This document shows, one piece after another, positions 46,954 to 62,895 of a DNA stretch of 64,000 nucleotides. Made by a program: the position numbers and the translations under genes. The stretch is from the NCBI GenBank assembly GCA_021234155.1, contig JAJEKV010000002.1, positions 11,646,725 through 11,710,724 of the forward strand, given 5' to 3'. The notes below the pieces were generated by a model, which made no database searches, was not told the DNA's origin, and worked only from the letters and a program-made list of their open reading frames with translations. The stretch comes from Isoetes taiwanensis (Eukaryota > Streptophyta > Lycopodiopsida > Isoetales > Isoetaceae). The first letter of the stretch is position 1, and each line of letters starts with the position of its first letter.

Positions 46954-46958
46954 GATTG

Positions 46959-48005
46959 AATCCTAGGCTTCAAACTAATGCTGTGGTAAATGAACATATT
47001 GGTGTAGCTACGTGCTCCATGTTTTAGAGCTTTCATCCCTCTAAATCAACTACATAACCTGCAATCTGATTAAATCCATCCCAACCAACTATAAACCCTA
47101 TAATATGGATCAAGCTTAATAACTAAAAATCTTTCAACAAAAAAACCCTAATGGGACATGCAAATACCTCTACTGGGTGGAGCAATCTTTAACCCCTCTG
47201 AAGGGATCAGGCCAACACAGGCGTTGAATTTTCTTTTGGATTAGATGCACCATTTTGGTATGCATCTAACCATGATGACATGACGGAAGAGTTAACAATG
47301 TTCGGCATCTTTGACACTGCATCCAAGACGCTACATGTGGTAGGAGCATTGCTGGACAAATTTCTCGGTTATCCATTAGAAGGCGCACTAACTACAATGA
47401 ATGCAGACCCTCGATCGTTGCGTCAAAGCATACTGAAGAGCTGTGGTAAATGCAAGTTCGAGCTCAACCACGGGCTCCAAATCACTGCCTTCGACAAGGC
47501 CTAGGCTCACAATCCGACCCATAACTATTGAGCAACAAAAGACATGCCTTTGCATTTTTAAACAACTTTACTTTGCTTGCAACTTTCATGTATTTCATGC
47601 TATTAAATTCTTGGCAACCTTCTTCAATATATAATATCAAATTCTTCCTTCATACCCTAAACAAAATTGACATGAAAAACAATTTACAGTTCCTAAGTTC
47701 TTTTGCCCCTCCTCCCCCCCCAACCAATTTTGTATTTGAATTCTTCATACATTATGCTGACAAAACATATATTTCCATTCTCTGCTCTATTACACTTATC
47801 CTTATGCTTCTGCAACACTTGTTTATGCCGAGCACCAAAGATTTTCTTCAGGCCAATTCCCATAAAGTCATGGTATCAAGTATTCTATTGTCTAGAAGTA
47901 GCAATTTGAATTGATTGTCAAAACATGAATCTGAACTATGATTTAAGCCACTTCACCCTCCGGCCATAGAGGGCAACCCTCCATACGCAGCACCTTGTTG
48001 TTTTT
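46959..48005. other. Intergenic, no gene recognised
   Basis: A + strand frame at 47280-47504 and a larger one at 47528-47914 have no domain. AT-rich, with one C run near 47712. Likely spacer upstream of the AGD5-like gene. Confidence 0.4.
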
Positions 48006-48095
48006 CTTACTTAGGCTTAGGCCTTTGTTATGTACCCGTCCTATGGCCCGCTTACTTAGGCTTAGGCCTTTGTTATGTACCCGTCCTATGGCCCG
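48006..48095 (+). repeat. Perfect 45-bp tandem duplication in the AGD5-like upstream region
   Basis: Units 48006-48050 and 48051-48095 are identical as far as I can read, starting cttacttaggcttaggcc; a third unit begins (cttac) and stops. It lies about 360-450 bp before the start codon. A TATA-like gatataaaaaaac follows at 48107. Confidence 0.85.
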
Positions 48096-48453
48096 CTTAC
48101 GTCCCGGATATAAAAAAACTACCTTTTATCTTTATTTGTTGCCCGATTTGGAGTCTAACAAATGTATGTGACATAAATTTGGGAAATATTATTTAAATCG
48201 ATAAAGAGAGCGACTGGCAAAATGGACACCTCAGGCTTCACATAGTTCCTAGAACGCGTTTGCTTCATAGCCTAATTCCGGCATATACAAGGTGAAATGG
48301 GCGGCCGGCTGCCGGATTTCCATTTATCAACGCCATTCCAGCTCCGGTGAGTCCTTCTCATCTCTTGCCAGATCTAGCCTCTCAAGTCGTGAGCTGCTTC
48401 TATTCAATCTTCCTGGCACAACGATCTTGCTCGATTCTTGAGTCTTTCCCAAC

Positions 48454-52736
<4,283 letters not shown>

Positions 52737-55365
52737 AGACAGGGCAATTGTAAATAAAAGCCGGATTCATGTAACTGCACCATGCAAGCAAATGAATTGC
52801 TTGCATTTCCTGGAAGAAAGCAATTTGTGAACTGCCTACTGGTTGAATTTAATGCTGCATGTTGCAGGCATTTACATAATAGCAAAATTTTCTCCTCTGC
52901 TGCGAATCAAGTAGGAGAGGTTTATATCCTATTCATTATTTGGTGCCAACATGGTCATAACTATACATACACCTGGCTAACTCTAGCACTGACAGGTTGA
53001 TGCACGATTTGACTTGTCGAATTGATATTCATTCATTAAGTTTGTTGCCCTTGGCCTATGTATCAATGAGTGGTTGCTCCTATCGTTTTTAACACATTGA
53101 GATCTCTCCCATGATTGAGTGGTAAGTTGATCTTAAGTATAAAGTATGAGAGGCTATTATTTTTTCATGTGCATTTAATCAAATGAGATCCAGCCCCTGT
53201 TTGGTTACGTCTGAGGTGTTGTAAAATGTCGTATAGGTGGCTACATGTCATAGCTATATTTGATGCAGATTCGTGCTTTCAGCACTCTCTTTTATGGCCA
53301 GGTATTTATTTATGTTAATTTATATGTTTATGACGCTCAACGTGGCCTTAGAAAGAGTTGTTTTTTTCTGTTAATGATTGGATTAAAGAACATTCTGACC
53401 AGCAATGGGCTTATGTATATATGACATGAATGCGGCATGACAATGGAAACGTAGTAGCATTATGTGCATTTTCTTTTTTCTCATTGTCTAGATTGGGTTC
53501 GGTCAATGCTTTCTGTAGTTTTCTGGCATGCTTGCCTTTAGAAACACTCGGGTTGTAACAAACGACTAAAAGACCAGAAAATGCCCTTTAAAAGATGTAA
53601 AGTATTGTTTTGGCTCCGATTTAAGAACTCTGTGTCAATATTTCTAGATTTGGCTTCGAATGACCTAGTAAAGACAAGATTATTCATAATATATATAGAA
53701 GGACAAGAATTTTGCCTTGTGCCCTTGTGGCACTGGAGGATTGCATTATTGAGACTATTGATGCAATTTGTCTAAAATTTTCTAAATGGTTGAGGAGTGT
53801 TTGAATTGCAATAATAATAGATCAGCTAACTTCTTCAGTATAGCCGGATGCTAACCTATAGATCCAATGTTGGCAAATGTCTCTTTAGCCCCATAGCTGC
53901 AATGGTATGCCAAAAAATATTCCTTCTCTTATTGGCCCTTGGACATATATCTGTCAAACATATTGGTAAGTACCAATTAAATGAACATGATGGGGAATGA
54001 CAAATGGTTAAACTTACTCATACGGTTGCTAACGTTTGCAAAAGTAAAAGTAAGTTATCTCATGAGTTCTAACAAGATCCCAATTCTGTATATATCATGC
54101 ACCATCACCATCATAGTAAGCAATAAACATTAAGGTCTATACAAACATGAAGGTCTAGTTTTGAAGATTTTATTGACTGGCAAGGACCTATGTTATAAAA
54201 GAATGTGTATCAGTTTGAATATTTCCTAAGATTCCTTTGTGTATTTTACATTGTGGCATAAAGCACTGTCCATTGTGGAAAGGTGAATTTTGGATGGACG
54301 CCCTCTGGAATATGTTAGGTGCATGCAACATATCTGTTATAGTGCTGTTAAACAGCTGATTGTGTCCTGCCAGGGGACTAAACATCTCAAGGCTAATATG
54401 TTAACGGAGGGAGTCTAATGCATATTCATTTCTAGCCTATTCTAGTTGCTTTAATATAACTACATTCCATATGATTTTCTCTGCCAATGTCTTACAGTAT
54501 TAAATGGACAATCGTGAAGCATGTTCTATGCCTCCAATGATTGCGCATGGCCAGCTTTACTTGGAATCTTTCCATTTGTTATCATTCTTAGTGGTCCTGC
54601 AAATAAATGAGAAGGTACAGAGATGAGGATCCCTTTTGATTTGCATAAGTGTTTGAGCGGGAAATGTAGCCTGTATACCTTAGATTTAAGTTTTGAATTT
54701 TTGTATATACTTGGTATCTCTGGCATTGCTTGGCTTGTGTGATTTCTACAACCATAAAACATGCCTAAAGGAGTATATATGGCAAACGAAAAGTTGAAGG
54801 AAAGAACAACTTTGCAAAGAACATGCGCCAACCAGGCAAAGCTCATGCTGCTTCTGGTACTGGAACATTGTCCATAAATGTCCAACAATGGCAAAGAGAT
54901 GTATAAAAGGGATAAATCGCATTATTAAATATAGGCTTCAGAAATAAGTAACAAAGTTGAGATGGTGTACAGATGGTTCTAAGTTCTCTTAACGAAAATG
55001 GATGGCTAGAATTGAAATACAGTTAGAATAACAATTGAATAAATATTTTGAAGGAGGCTCATGGGTTAGTCCTGGACCTTGAGGGAGATGAACCAAGAAG
55101 ATATCTTCTTTGAGATGTCAATATTGCAAGTTGGCAATTCTTATGTTCTTAAAATAACATTCTTTTGTTGGGTTCTGCACATATGAAGCAATCCTAAGAA
55201 TAATATGCCACAATTGAATTATCATAAAAGACTTAGGAATTAAGAAACTCTTCTAGTTGTTCCTAAATTTCCATAACACTTGTTCACACAAAGCACATGC
55301 ATATTTTTTGCACATATAAGCATTATTGGTTATGCGTTCTTCATACAACATGCGGTGCTTCGATC
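52737..55365. other. Intergenic, no gene recognised
   Basis: Starts with the presumed 3' UTR of the AGD5-like gene. AT-rich throughout. The longest open frame (54526-54894, minus) has no domain. No element boundaries seen. Confidence 0.45.
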
Positions 55366-56524
55366 GGCTCCCGAAATTGAGTTCGGGAGCGGTAGGTTCA
55401 GCTGGCGAACCGTGAAATTTAGCGAACCCGGATTTGCCAAGGCGAACCCGTTATGTTGGCGGCATACCGAGGTGGCACTACTTCGGGGTTAAGCCCAAAG
55501 CCCGAACCCGGGTTAAATAAGCGAACCCGAACCCGGGTTAGGTTTAGGATGCCTGCCACGCTTTTGCGTGTAAATTTCTTTGCCGGTTCTATCCCTTTTG
55601 CATGTTCTCCAGCGCTCGCTTCCGATCCTGAGCTTTTGGATTTATAAGTAACACCTCTTCTGTCGGATTTACTTTCATGAGGTTCCCAGCTTGCTTCCCT
55701 GAATTGGGTTTTGTTTTCCCGGATCAAGATCCTGCCGATTAAGGCTGGATTCACATGCACCATCGCCACCTTCACCATCATGTAAAATGCCATGCCATTT
55801 TACGCCCACCATCACGGACCATCACGAATTTACAAAGGGTATAACAGGCCCCCTCTCCCACCATTGTTGCATGTGAACCGGCTCTAACCCGATCGTGGCA
55901 GTTTTAGGCTTTTCTTGAATCCGCATCGTTTTGAAATATTTGGCGATTATAAAAGCATCGGTTCGTTAGCCCATCTGCTCAAATCATCCGGATCATGGGG
56001 CGATATGTCGCGGCGACGGCGTGGTGCCTCGTAAAGGCGGTAAAAGTTCTACACCCGGGATGGAAATGTAAATTAATCGTAAGCGGCCGGCGAGCTTATG
56101 CTAGAAAATCCCTCGCATTTGGTCCGCCAATGGAGCCCCTGAGCACCAAGCATCGACTTCTTACGGTAGATTCGTGATTTCGAAATGGGTCGGATGTATT
56201 ATTTGTCGCTTCATCGCAGCCATGGCTATGGCGAAAGGGGGAGGCGCTTTTTCTTTTCCGACCCAAGATGCTTTCTCCCAAACAGGTCCGGTTGCATCTA
56301 ATCTGAAGAGGTTTTCTTCCTTAAGCGATTCAAAAGATTCAAAAGACAGCGAGCCTCCGGCTTAACCCTCCGGCTTAACCCTGGTTCGGGTTCGCCCAAG
56401 CGAACCCGGTAGCGCCCACCGCAGATGTTATCGTCAACATGGCGTGGGGGTTAAACTTGAATCCCCTTTGGGGTTCGGTTGGGCTTAACCCGGGCTTTGG
56501 CGGTTTGACCCAATTTCGGGAGCC
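55366..56524. mobile_element. Terminal-inverted-repeat DNA element, 1.16 kb, non-autonomous
   Basis: The ends are GGCTCCCGAAATTG (55366-55379) and its exact reverse complement (56511-56524). Subterminal regions on both sides are dense in GAACCCGGGTTnA-like motifs in both orientations (55410-55545 and 56365-56500), a common design for transposase binding. The interior has no transposase-like protein. Composition is clearly GC-richer than the flanks. The target-site duplication is not obvious, so the superfamily is undecided; hAT- or Mutator-like are possible. Confidence 0.65.
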
Positions 56525-56916
56525 AATAAAGTGGGCGTACAACATGGGGCTAAAGTAGTGTTTCTACTAGTAGTAAAAGTACAAATATGACTTGAAAATT
56601 ATGACCCTTTTGAATTTCGCAAGTTGACGTTACATCATCAACCCATTCTCACCATATCATATTTATTCATCCACTTAGCCACAAAGATTTCTTCAGTTTA
56701 TGTAATTGACATAGCATAGTTAGGCAGCTAAAGCTAGAGCTAAAGCTACCCGCATATTGTTGCCAAAAAAGTATTGGCAACAGACGTGCATGATTGTTGC
56801 CCTAGGTTGCTTGTTGTTTGTTGCGCAACCCGTTGGGCAACCCGTTGGGTTACGTAGGTGCACAAATCATATTAGCCAATGTGTTGCTTTATGGCTACCT
56901 GAAATAATGTTATGGG
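56525..56916. other. Spacer, no gene
   Basis: AT-rich. Contains a short tandem repeat of gcaacccgttgg (56825-56850). The open frame at 56757-56999 has no domain and runs into the GC palindrome. Confidence 0.4.
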
Positions 56917-56975
56917 TACAAGAAACTTATCGCGGCGGCCTTGCAGCGGCCAAGGCCGCCGCGAATGTTTCTCTT
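56917..56975 (-). repeat. GC-rich palindrome, second copy
   Basis: TCGCGGCGGCCTTG and ccaaggccgccgcga form arms of about 15 bp around a short loop. Flanks match the copy at 28846-28894 in reverse orientation. The core here is longer by about 10 bp. Confidence 0.75.
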
Positions 56976-57692
56976 CACCAACTCATCTATACATGCTAGA
57001 ACATGCAGGATTTGAACCTGCACTTTTTTTTTTTCGCCCTGTGTTCAGTGATCGCACTATAGAAGGATGCTAACCATAACATATTGCCCCACATTAAGCG
57101 TGAGTTCATGACTGGAATTTGTCTACACGCATGGAAAACAATTGGTGGGTAGAGGATGCACTTGGTTTTTTTTTCGACATTGCATACTACAGCGGCAATT
57201 TATTCTAGAAGGATGTGCTCAGTTCGATCGGTTGGCTTCCATCTAGAAAATCTAGAAATTATTCATGATCATCCCAACGCAACATCAGATTTCTTGAATA
57301 ATTTCACACTCTCTAGGATCCCAGTCATGAACTCACGCTTAATGTGGGGGGCAATAAGTTATGGTTAGCATCTTTCTATAGTGCGAGCACTGAACACAGG
57401 GCAAAAAATATTAAGGTGCAGGTTCAAATCCTGCATGTTCTAGCATGTATAGATGAGTTGGTGATGATTGGGATCCTAGAGAGTGTGAAATTATTCAAGA
57501 AATCTGATGTTGTGTAGGGATGGTCATGAATAATTTCTAGATTTTCTAGATGGAAGCCAACCGATCCAACTGAGCACATCCTTCTGGAATAAATTGCCGC
57601 TGTAATATGCAATGTCGAAAAAAAACCAAGTGCATCCTGTACCCACCATCCTGTACCCACCAACGTTTTCCATGCGTGTAGACAAATTCCCA
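56975..57692. repeat. Nested inverted duplication A-B-A'-B'
   Basis: Segment A (56975-57114) recurs as its reverse complement A' (57321-57464). Segment B (57115-57322) recurs as its reverse complement B' (57469-57692). The order is A B A' B' rather than the simple A B B' A', so two separate events are needed. B carries gctacacgcatgg/ggatgcacttgg-type blocks with small indels between the copies. No protein is credible, since open frames appear in mirrored copies. Confidence 0.85.
57350..57442 (+). other. tRNA-like sequence with good T arm and B box
   Basis: GGTTCAAATCC at 57421-57431 is a match to the pol III B box and sits in a perfect 4-6 bp T stem (tgcag...ctgca). An A-box-like tggttagcatc lies 50-60 bp upstream. 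The downstream TGTTCTA is not complemented by the expected 5' acceptor strand, so a functional tRNA is unlikely. The mirrored copy lies at about 57000-57070. Best read as a SINE head or tRNA pseudogene. Confidence 0.4.
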
Positions 57693-58011
57693 ACTAAAAA
57701 TCCCAAATTTTTCCTTTTTCCTGTTCGACTCCAACAAAGGAAGTGGGCTTTCTCCCGGAAGATCAAATTTCACGTTAAAAACCTTGGCCATGTCGAGCAG
57801 TGTATCAGGCAGTTTTAGGCATTCTCGTCGGCCAATAAAATGTCAAAGCTGTGGGAATTGCTCTAAGCATGAAAATAATCCACCATGCATAATCCGCTTG
57901 ATTTGGGTAGACAGAATCGAGTTTCGTTGAATGTCGAAATTGGGTAATGATTTTTAAACACTGCTGCAACAATTATGGAAACTGTGGCAACGACGAGGAT
58001 TTGTTGTATAA

Positions 58012-58115
58012 GGGAATGTTCACTTATGTGACATTCCTGGCATGGAAACCATGCCGACGCCGTTAGGCGGAGGCATGGTTGACATGCCAGGAATGTCACA
58101 TAAGTGAACATTCCC
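58012..58115. repeat. Near-perfect 44-bp inverted repeat with 16-base loop
   Basis: Arms 58012-58055 and 58072-58115 pair at 42 of 44 positions; the loop contains its own small gccgttaggc hairpin. It lies in non-repetitive, unannotated DNA. It could be a foldback MITE or a hairpin RNA precursor. A second inverted pair (aaaccaaatagaaaatatt at 58122-58140 and its complement near 58585-58603) encloses the sequence to its right. Confidence 0.8.
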
Positions 58116-58285
58116 GTTACGTGGAAACCAAATAGAAAATATTATGTGCAGAGCTTTTACCTTCTTTTTTGATCCCACTTCAGCTTTGATGATGGCTTCA
58201 TCGGCTTCAGCTCTGGCGATGGTTTGGAGGCGCAGGTGTGCTCATTTCTTGCTAAGATCTGCTAAGATCTTGCTAAAAACAGAGT

Positions 58286-58392
58286 TCTTGAGCTGTTGGA
58301 GTCGGATCTTGACATGTAACAGAGACTTAGCTGCCGGTTCTTGAGCTGTCGGAGTCGGATCTTGACATGTAACAGGGACTTACCTGCCAGAT
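58286..58392 (+). repeat. Tandem duplication of about 53 bp
   Basis: gttcttgagctgt followed by ggagtcggatcttgacatgt and aacagagactta occurs at about 58286-58335 and 58339-58390 with few differences, and a third partial copy (agatcttgagttgc) follows. Confidence 0.7.
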
Positions 58393-58615
58393 CTTGAGTT
58401 GCTGCAGGGCAAGGCGGAACTATAGCGGCAGGCAAGAGGGCAGAATGTAACCTAAATTGCAAAGAAGAGCAGAATGTTACGGAATGTCACGTAAATCCAG
58501 AATGTTGACTAGAATGTTGAGTAAACAGAGATTCTGGGATTGAATTTTTGCCACGTGGCTAACACTGATTGGATGAGAAGGCAGAATATTTTCTATTTGG
58601 TTTTTACTGGTCTTG

Positions 58616-60808
58616 AGAACCTGAACCAAGTTCCCACGCGTGTTTTTTTACAGGTTTTTGCATTTGATGTCTATCTCCAAATAGTCTCATTGAGTAATAG
58701 AATCTAGGTTTTGCGACTATGATTACATGTTAGCCCATTTAATTTTGCTCAAATTTGATAGTCGTTCTTTTATTATAGTGTCCTGCCCTTCGTCACACAC
58801 CATTTTGGCACGATTTCATCCGAGCTCCAGCAAACATTTGCCTTTCCATAACATTCTGTGCAAAGTCTAATTACATGCGCACCCAGACCATGTCTATGTG
58901 AATTATCTCTGATTTTAGAGATTTAAGGATGCATGTGCTGTAATCTAAGTCTTTAGAAGTAGATGGCTTCTTTGGCCACTTCTGGCTTGCCTGAGAAAAA
59001 CTCCTGTAGTTCTGAGCCTGTAAAGGCTATTCCTGCTTCATGGATTGCTTATGAGGAATAGCTAATTCTATTGTTCTTTGCATCTTCCCCCACCAATTTG
59101 GCCCAAAATCGTCACTACCATTGCGTTTGTCTAACAACCAATGCATCCTCTTGGATGCGATTTGCCATGATGGGCAAAACAGGGGACTCTCGCTTTTACC
59201 CCTCTTCTTCACTTCAAAAATCCGCTAAGAATTCAGTTCGAGCGCGGTGGTAGAACGAATTTGGTAGAACAGAGGATTCAAAAGCAAGAAAAATTCAAAT
59301 TTCAAAGTGCGAGATCTGGCTATGGAGGAGATAGTCGTTTATTTCGCAAAAGTCCAGCTTTATGGATCCCAAATTCTACGTTCATCATAAATCCGGAAGC
59401 GATGAACTGCAGTCTTCGATGTGAGCTTATCGCATGCATTTGAACCGAAGAAATGGAGAAACAATGGAAATTTAGAACTACATAAAACATTGTAGCCGGA
59501 ATCTTAATACAAAAATTTACCTGTTTCATCCATGCCTAAACCAATCTAAGCGTGCAAGCCCGCGAACCGAATTGTGAAACCGCTTTCTCGCTTATAAATT
59601 TAGCCATGCTTTGGAATTGGAGCACCTCTCGCTCAAAAAAATAAACAAAGGATTTATGTAGCAATCAAGCAATGGGACTTGTTCTCATGTAATGGCCACT
59701 CGCATTTGAAGGCAAGCTTTGGAAGAACTTACTATTCCCAAGATCTTCAATATGACCAAATCCACCCAACTCGCTATTCGCACCATAGCCAAATCTATTC
59801 GCTGGTGCTCTGCTACTACGGCATCCCCAAAATTTCCTGCTTTTTGTGGGCACTAGTCCGATCAATCTCGCTTTATTCATTGCCACTCAGTTTTGGGTTG
59901 ACAAATGCCTCTATTTTAGTCCGGATTAAGTCATTACATGGGTAGTTTTTGGATTAATCTCTTCTATTCTACCACGCACTAGTTTCTCTTTGTTTTTGGG
60001 TCTTCGTGGGGGATTAATGCCACTCGGGCTTATAAATTTTCTCGCTTTTGGGACTAATCTTGTTGGGCGGATTACATGGCGATAAAAAACTCTGCATTTG
60101 GGGATTTCGTAATGCTATTCGCACTATACCAACCGCCCGATTCATGAGTTGGGCAGCTTTAAATTTTTCGCTTGTGTTGGGGATGTTTCTTTGAAGAAAA
60201 CATATTTTTTAACAACCTGCAGCAGAGACAATCATAGATGCACCGGAGACAGCTGAAGGAGCCCTTGAAGAAGCATAATCCAAAGCCCGAATTGCTTGTG
60301 CATAGCAAGAAACAGGGGACGGAGTCTTTGTTGCAGCGCAATGCTTGAGTGCAGAGCAAGAAAAGGGGAACCACGTGTCAGCTTCACGATGCTTCAAACA
60401 AAATATATACGTGTCACTACCATAATGCTTCAAACAAAATAACATCAAACAAAATAGCCTCAAACAGAAAACCAAACTGAATTATATATGAGTGATAAGC
60501 ATTGAAATTATTCCCTATATAAAAATTGTAATTTAGCCTTTAATGGCTTAAATACCATAAAGTAAAAGTGTGAGCACCCGATAAACGGGTGGCTCACCAA
60601 CAACGATTTAGGAAGCTGGAATTCCGTTGGCAATTTGGCCGACCTCGACATGTGGCAGGTGAATCCAAGACAGGGAGGCGCTCCGCTCCTTGTGCAGCAG
60701 ATGATCCGTCCTTAATCCGATCTCTAATTCGAAATCCCTGTTCACCCAAAATAGAGCCAAGGCAGAAGAAAAAATATGACAAACCCGGGAAAAATTCCAG
60801 GTTTGATT
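58616..60808. other. Intergenic, no gene recognised
   Basis: AT-rich. Candidate frames at 59071-59253, 59679-59945 and 60209-60475 lack domains and splice evidence. Confidence 0.4.
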
Positions 60809-60809
60809 G

Positions 60810-62895
60810 AAGAATACTCTGCATAAGGCGCTGTGATGACCGCCATGTAGGGTCTCGACGCGGTTTTCTTCATAACTTCTGGCTCGGGTGTCAGATTCGG
60901 GTGTTTTTTAGTGCATTGGAAAGCGAGAGATGTGAGCTTTCCATTGGTGTATAATTCATATAGTTTTATTGTGTCTATTTGGGTCGGATTTGGAGTTTAC
61001 AGATTTCGGCTACCATGGCAAACCCTAGTTTGCCAGCTTCGGAAACACGTTCGTCAGCCAAGAAAGTGGTAGGTGGTGCTTCTGCTTCTTCTTTTGCGCA
61101 TGATATGAATTCTCCTTTGCCGCTTCCTAATTTACCTCTTGCTTTTGACCCTTCTCTTCTTGATATGAGTACAAACTTGCAGCACTTTCCCCCTCTTTCT
61201 AAATCTACACCTTGTCTACTTCTCAAGTAGAGACCACTGTAAATACTTCTACTATTGCTTCTGCTTCTTGTTTGTCTACTTCTGCTGGAAGTGTGTCTGC
61301 TCCTTCCGCTCCTTGGGGTTCTTCTGATGATGTGGCTAGGACGCCTTCTACATGATTTAGCGATTGGATCAAACGTGATTTGACATCCAGCAGTAACCTG
61401 CTCGTAGTATCCGGCCGCATTGAATATTATGGTACGTAATAACAAGAAAGAATTGAGCTCATATCTAAATGAGTTACAAAGCACAGATGATCGTATGGAT
61501 GTTCGGGGCTTGCCTCGAGGGTGTATTCTATGAGACATAGCAAAGCAGTACAAATGCTTTTACACATGTGCTGGCCTACCAGTTGTCGAAATTGATCATA
61601 ATGCTCATTTGCGGTTTGTTCAAAACCTTGTGTCTCATGTAGTTGTTTGCCATTTCAATCGACGCTTTTTGGATCTCGTGAGAGTTGGATTCTCGCTAAA
61701 ACATCACCTTTGAGGACCGGGTCTTCCTCATTATGCGCCTCTAAAAAGTTTTGGATAAAGATAATAATTTCTTCTTGGTCATGTTTGACTCTTCACCGGC
61801 AAATGATGTGCTTGTGGAGCGTGGTGTTGATCCTCTTTGGGGACATTATCTTCTATATCGTGTATTCTCTCGATTCTTGCCAAGTAAGTCCTGGTGCATT
61901 CATGCATGCCTTGTTGGCTTCCACTATAACCTGCAGTGTGTTCGATTTTATGATTGCTATTGCCAATGGATTGGGTATGCATCTTGCCCATTCTATTGTT
62001 AATGGTCCTCGAATTTGTGTATCTCTTCCTACTTGTGTCTCTATTCTATTCCCCAAGAGTGGTCAAAAAGTGGCCCACTTTTTTTTCAAGTACAAACTAT
62101 GTCCGCTTAATGGACCCGAGCTTGCCAAGATGTTTCCCAATGTTGAGGCTTTCGCCACTTACGTGTCTAGGCATACTTTTGTCTCTAACTCCCCAATTGC
62201 TCCTATCCCTCGGTCACATAGCAAACCACTTCTCTCGAAAGTGTCGTGTTGTATCATCTTCTTCCCCATCCGCCTCACTAGTTAATCCGCCCAAGATAAT
62301 GTACTGCGTGTGCCTTCTTCTCTAGCTATTTAGGCCATCGCCTTCTTTGAGTGCATCTCGGTCTCGGTTTATATCAGTAGACCCTCTTAATGAGGATCAA
62401 CACTCTTTTCCTCGACATTGCTCACAAGCAAGAATTATTGGAAGAAGGATGGTCTACTCCAGCTTTGAAGAAGCTTGCATCGCCGCAAAAAATAGCTCGG
62501 CTCCTCAATCTGCGTTAGTTCACCAGAGTGGCGCCAAGATGTCACGCTACGATTATTACAGTTGGATGTCCCTGATTTAGTGGCATTGAGACACCAGGGA
62601 GCAGATCAAGTCGCTGTTAATGATTCTATGGATGTGGAAGTTCGACCTGGTTAAAGTAACTTTTCTATAAATATATGATTATATATTATTCTTCTCTTTG
62701 TAGGAGAGGAAAATAGTGTGAATTGCATTATGCTATCATGCTTAGATGGATGACCCTGTTCAGTTGGATCTGATTGTCCACTGGATTTTTTATTCCTGTC
62801 TCTGCATTGTATTATGTATTATGATGGAGTGTTATTAATGAAGTTTGACGTCCTTCAAAAAAAAAAAAAAAAAAAAAAAAGAATACTCTGCGTAA
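60810..62895 (+). mobile_element. Complete poly(A) retro-insertion, about 2.05 kb, without reverse transcriptase
   Basis: Flanked by a target-site duplication AAGAATACTCTGCATAA (60810-60826) and AAGAATACTCTGCGTAA (62879-62895), one mismatch. The body 60827-62878 ends ttaatgaagtttgacgtcc, then ttcaaaa and a long A run. This 3' end resembles the LINE at 2.6-3.25 kb, whose end reads gaataaagtccgacgccc then ttcaa. The duplication shows that the copy is full length for its template. The only coding content is an ORF1-like protein; there is room for neither endonuclease nor reverse transcriptase. It was therefore probably moved in trans by a related LINE. Confidence 0.85.
61015..62325 (+). pseudogene. 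ORF1/gag-like protein of the retro-insertion (broken)
   Basis: From a Met at 61015 (MANPSLPASETRSSAKKVVG) a Ser/Pro-rich N-terminus is readable to about 61228. It is then interrupted, but similar composition continues in other frames. Downstream, FFLVMFDSSPANDV and LVERGVDPLWGH (61766-61850) look like the DUF4283-type RNA-binding region of plant LINE ORF1, followed by FLPKSGQKVAHFFFKYKLCP-like sequence in a third frame. Several frameshifts and stops separate the pieces. A role in RNA binding is inferred from family resemblance only. Confidence 0.45.

Noticed and set aside
47280-47914. Frames upstream of the AGD5-like gene
   Set aside because: No domain and no splice continuity with the gene; probably spacer.
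57350-57442. Functional tRNA gene
   Set aside because: T arm and B box are good, but no matching 5' acceptor strand or convincing anticodon arm; present in a mirrored repeat.
61647-62325. 212-aa plus-strand frame as an intact membrane protein
   Set aside because: It overlaps two other frames carrying pieces of the ORF1-like protein inside a bounded retro-insertion; its hydrophobicity is from codon composition.
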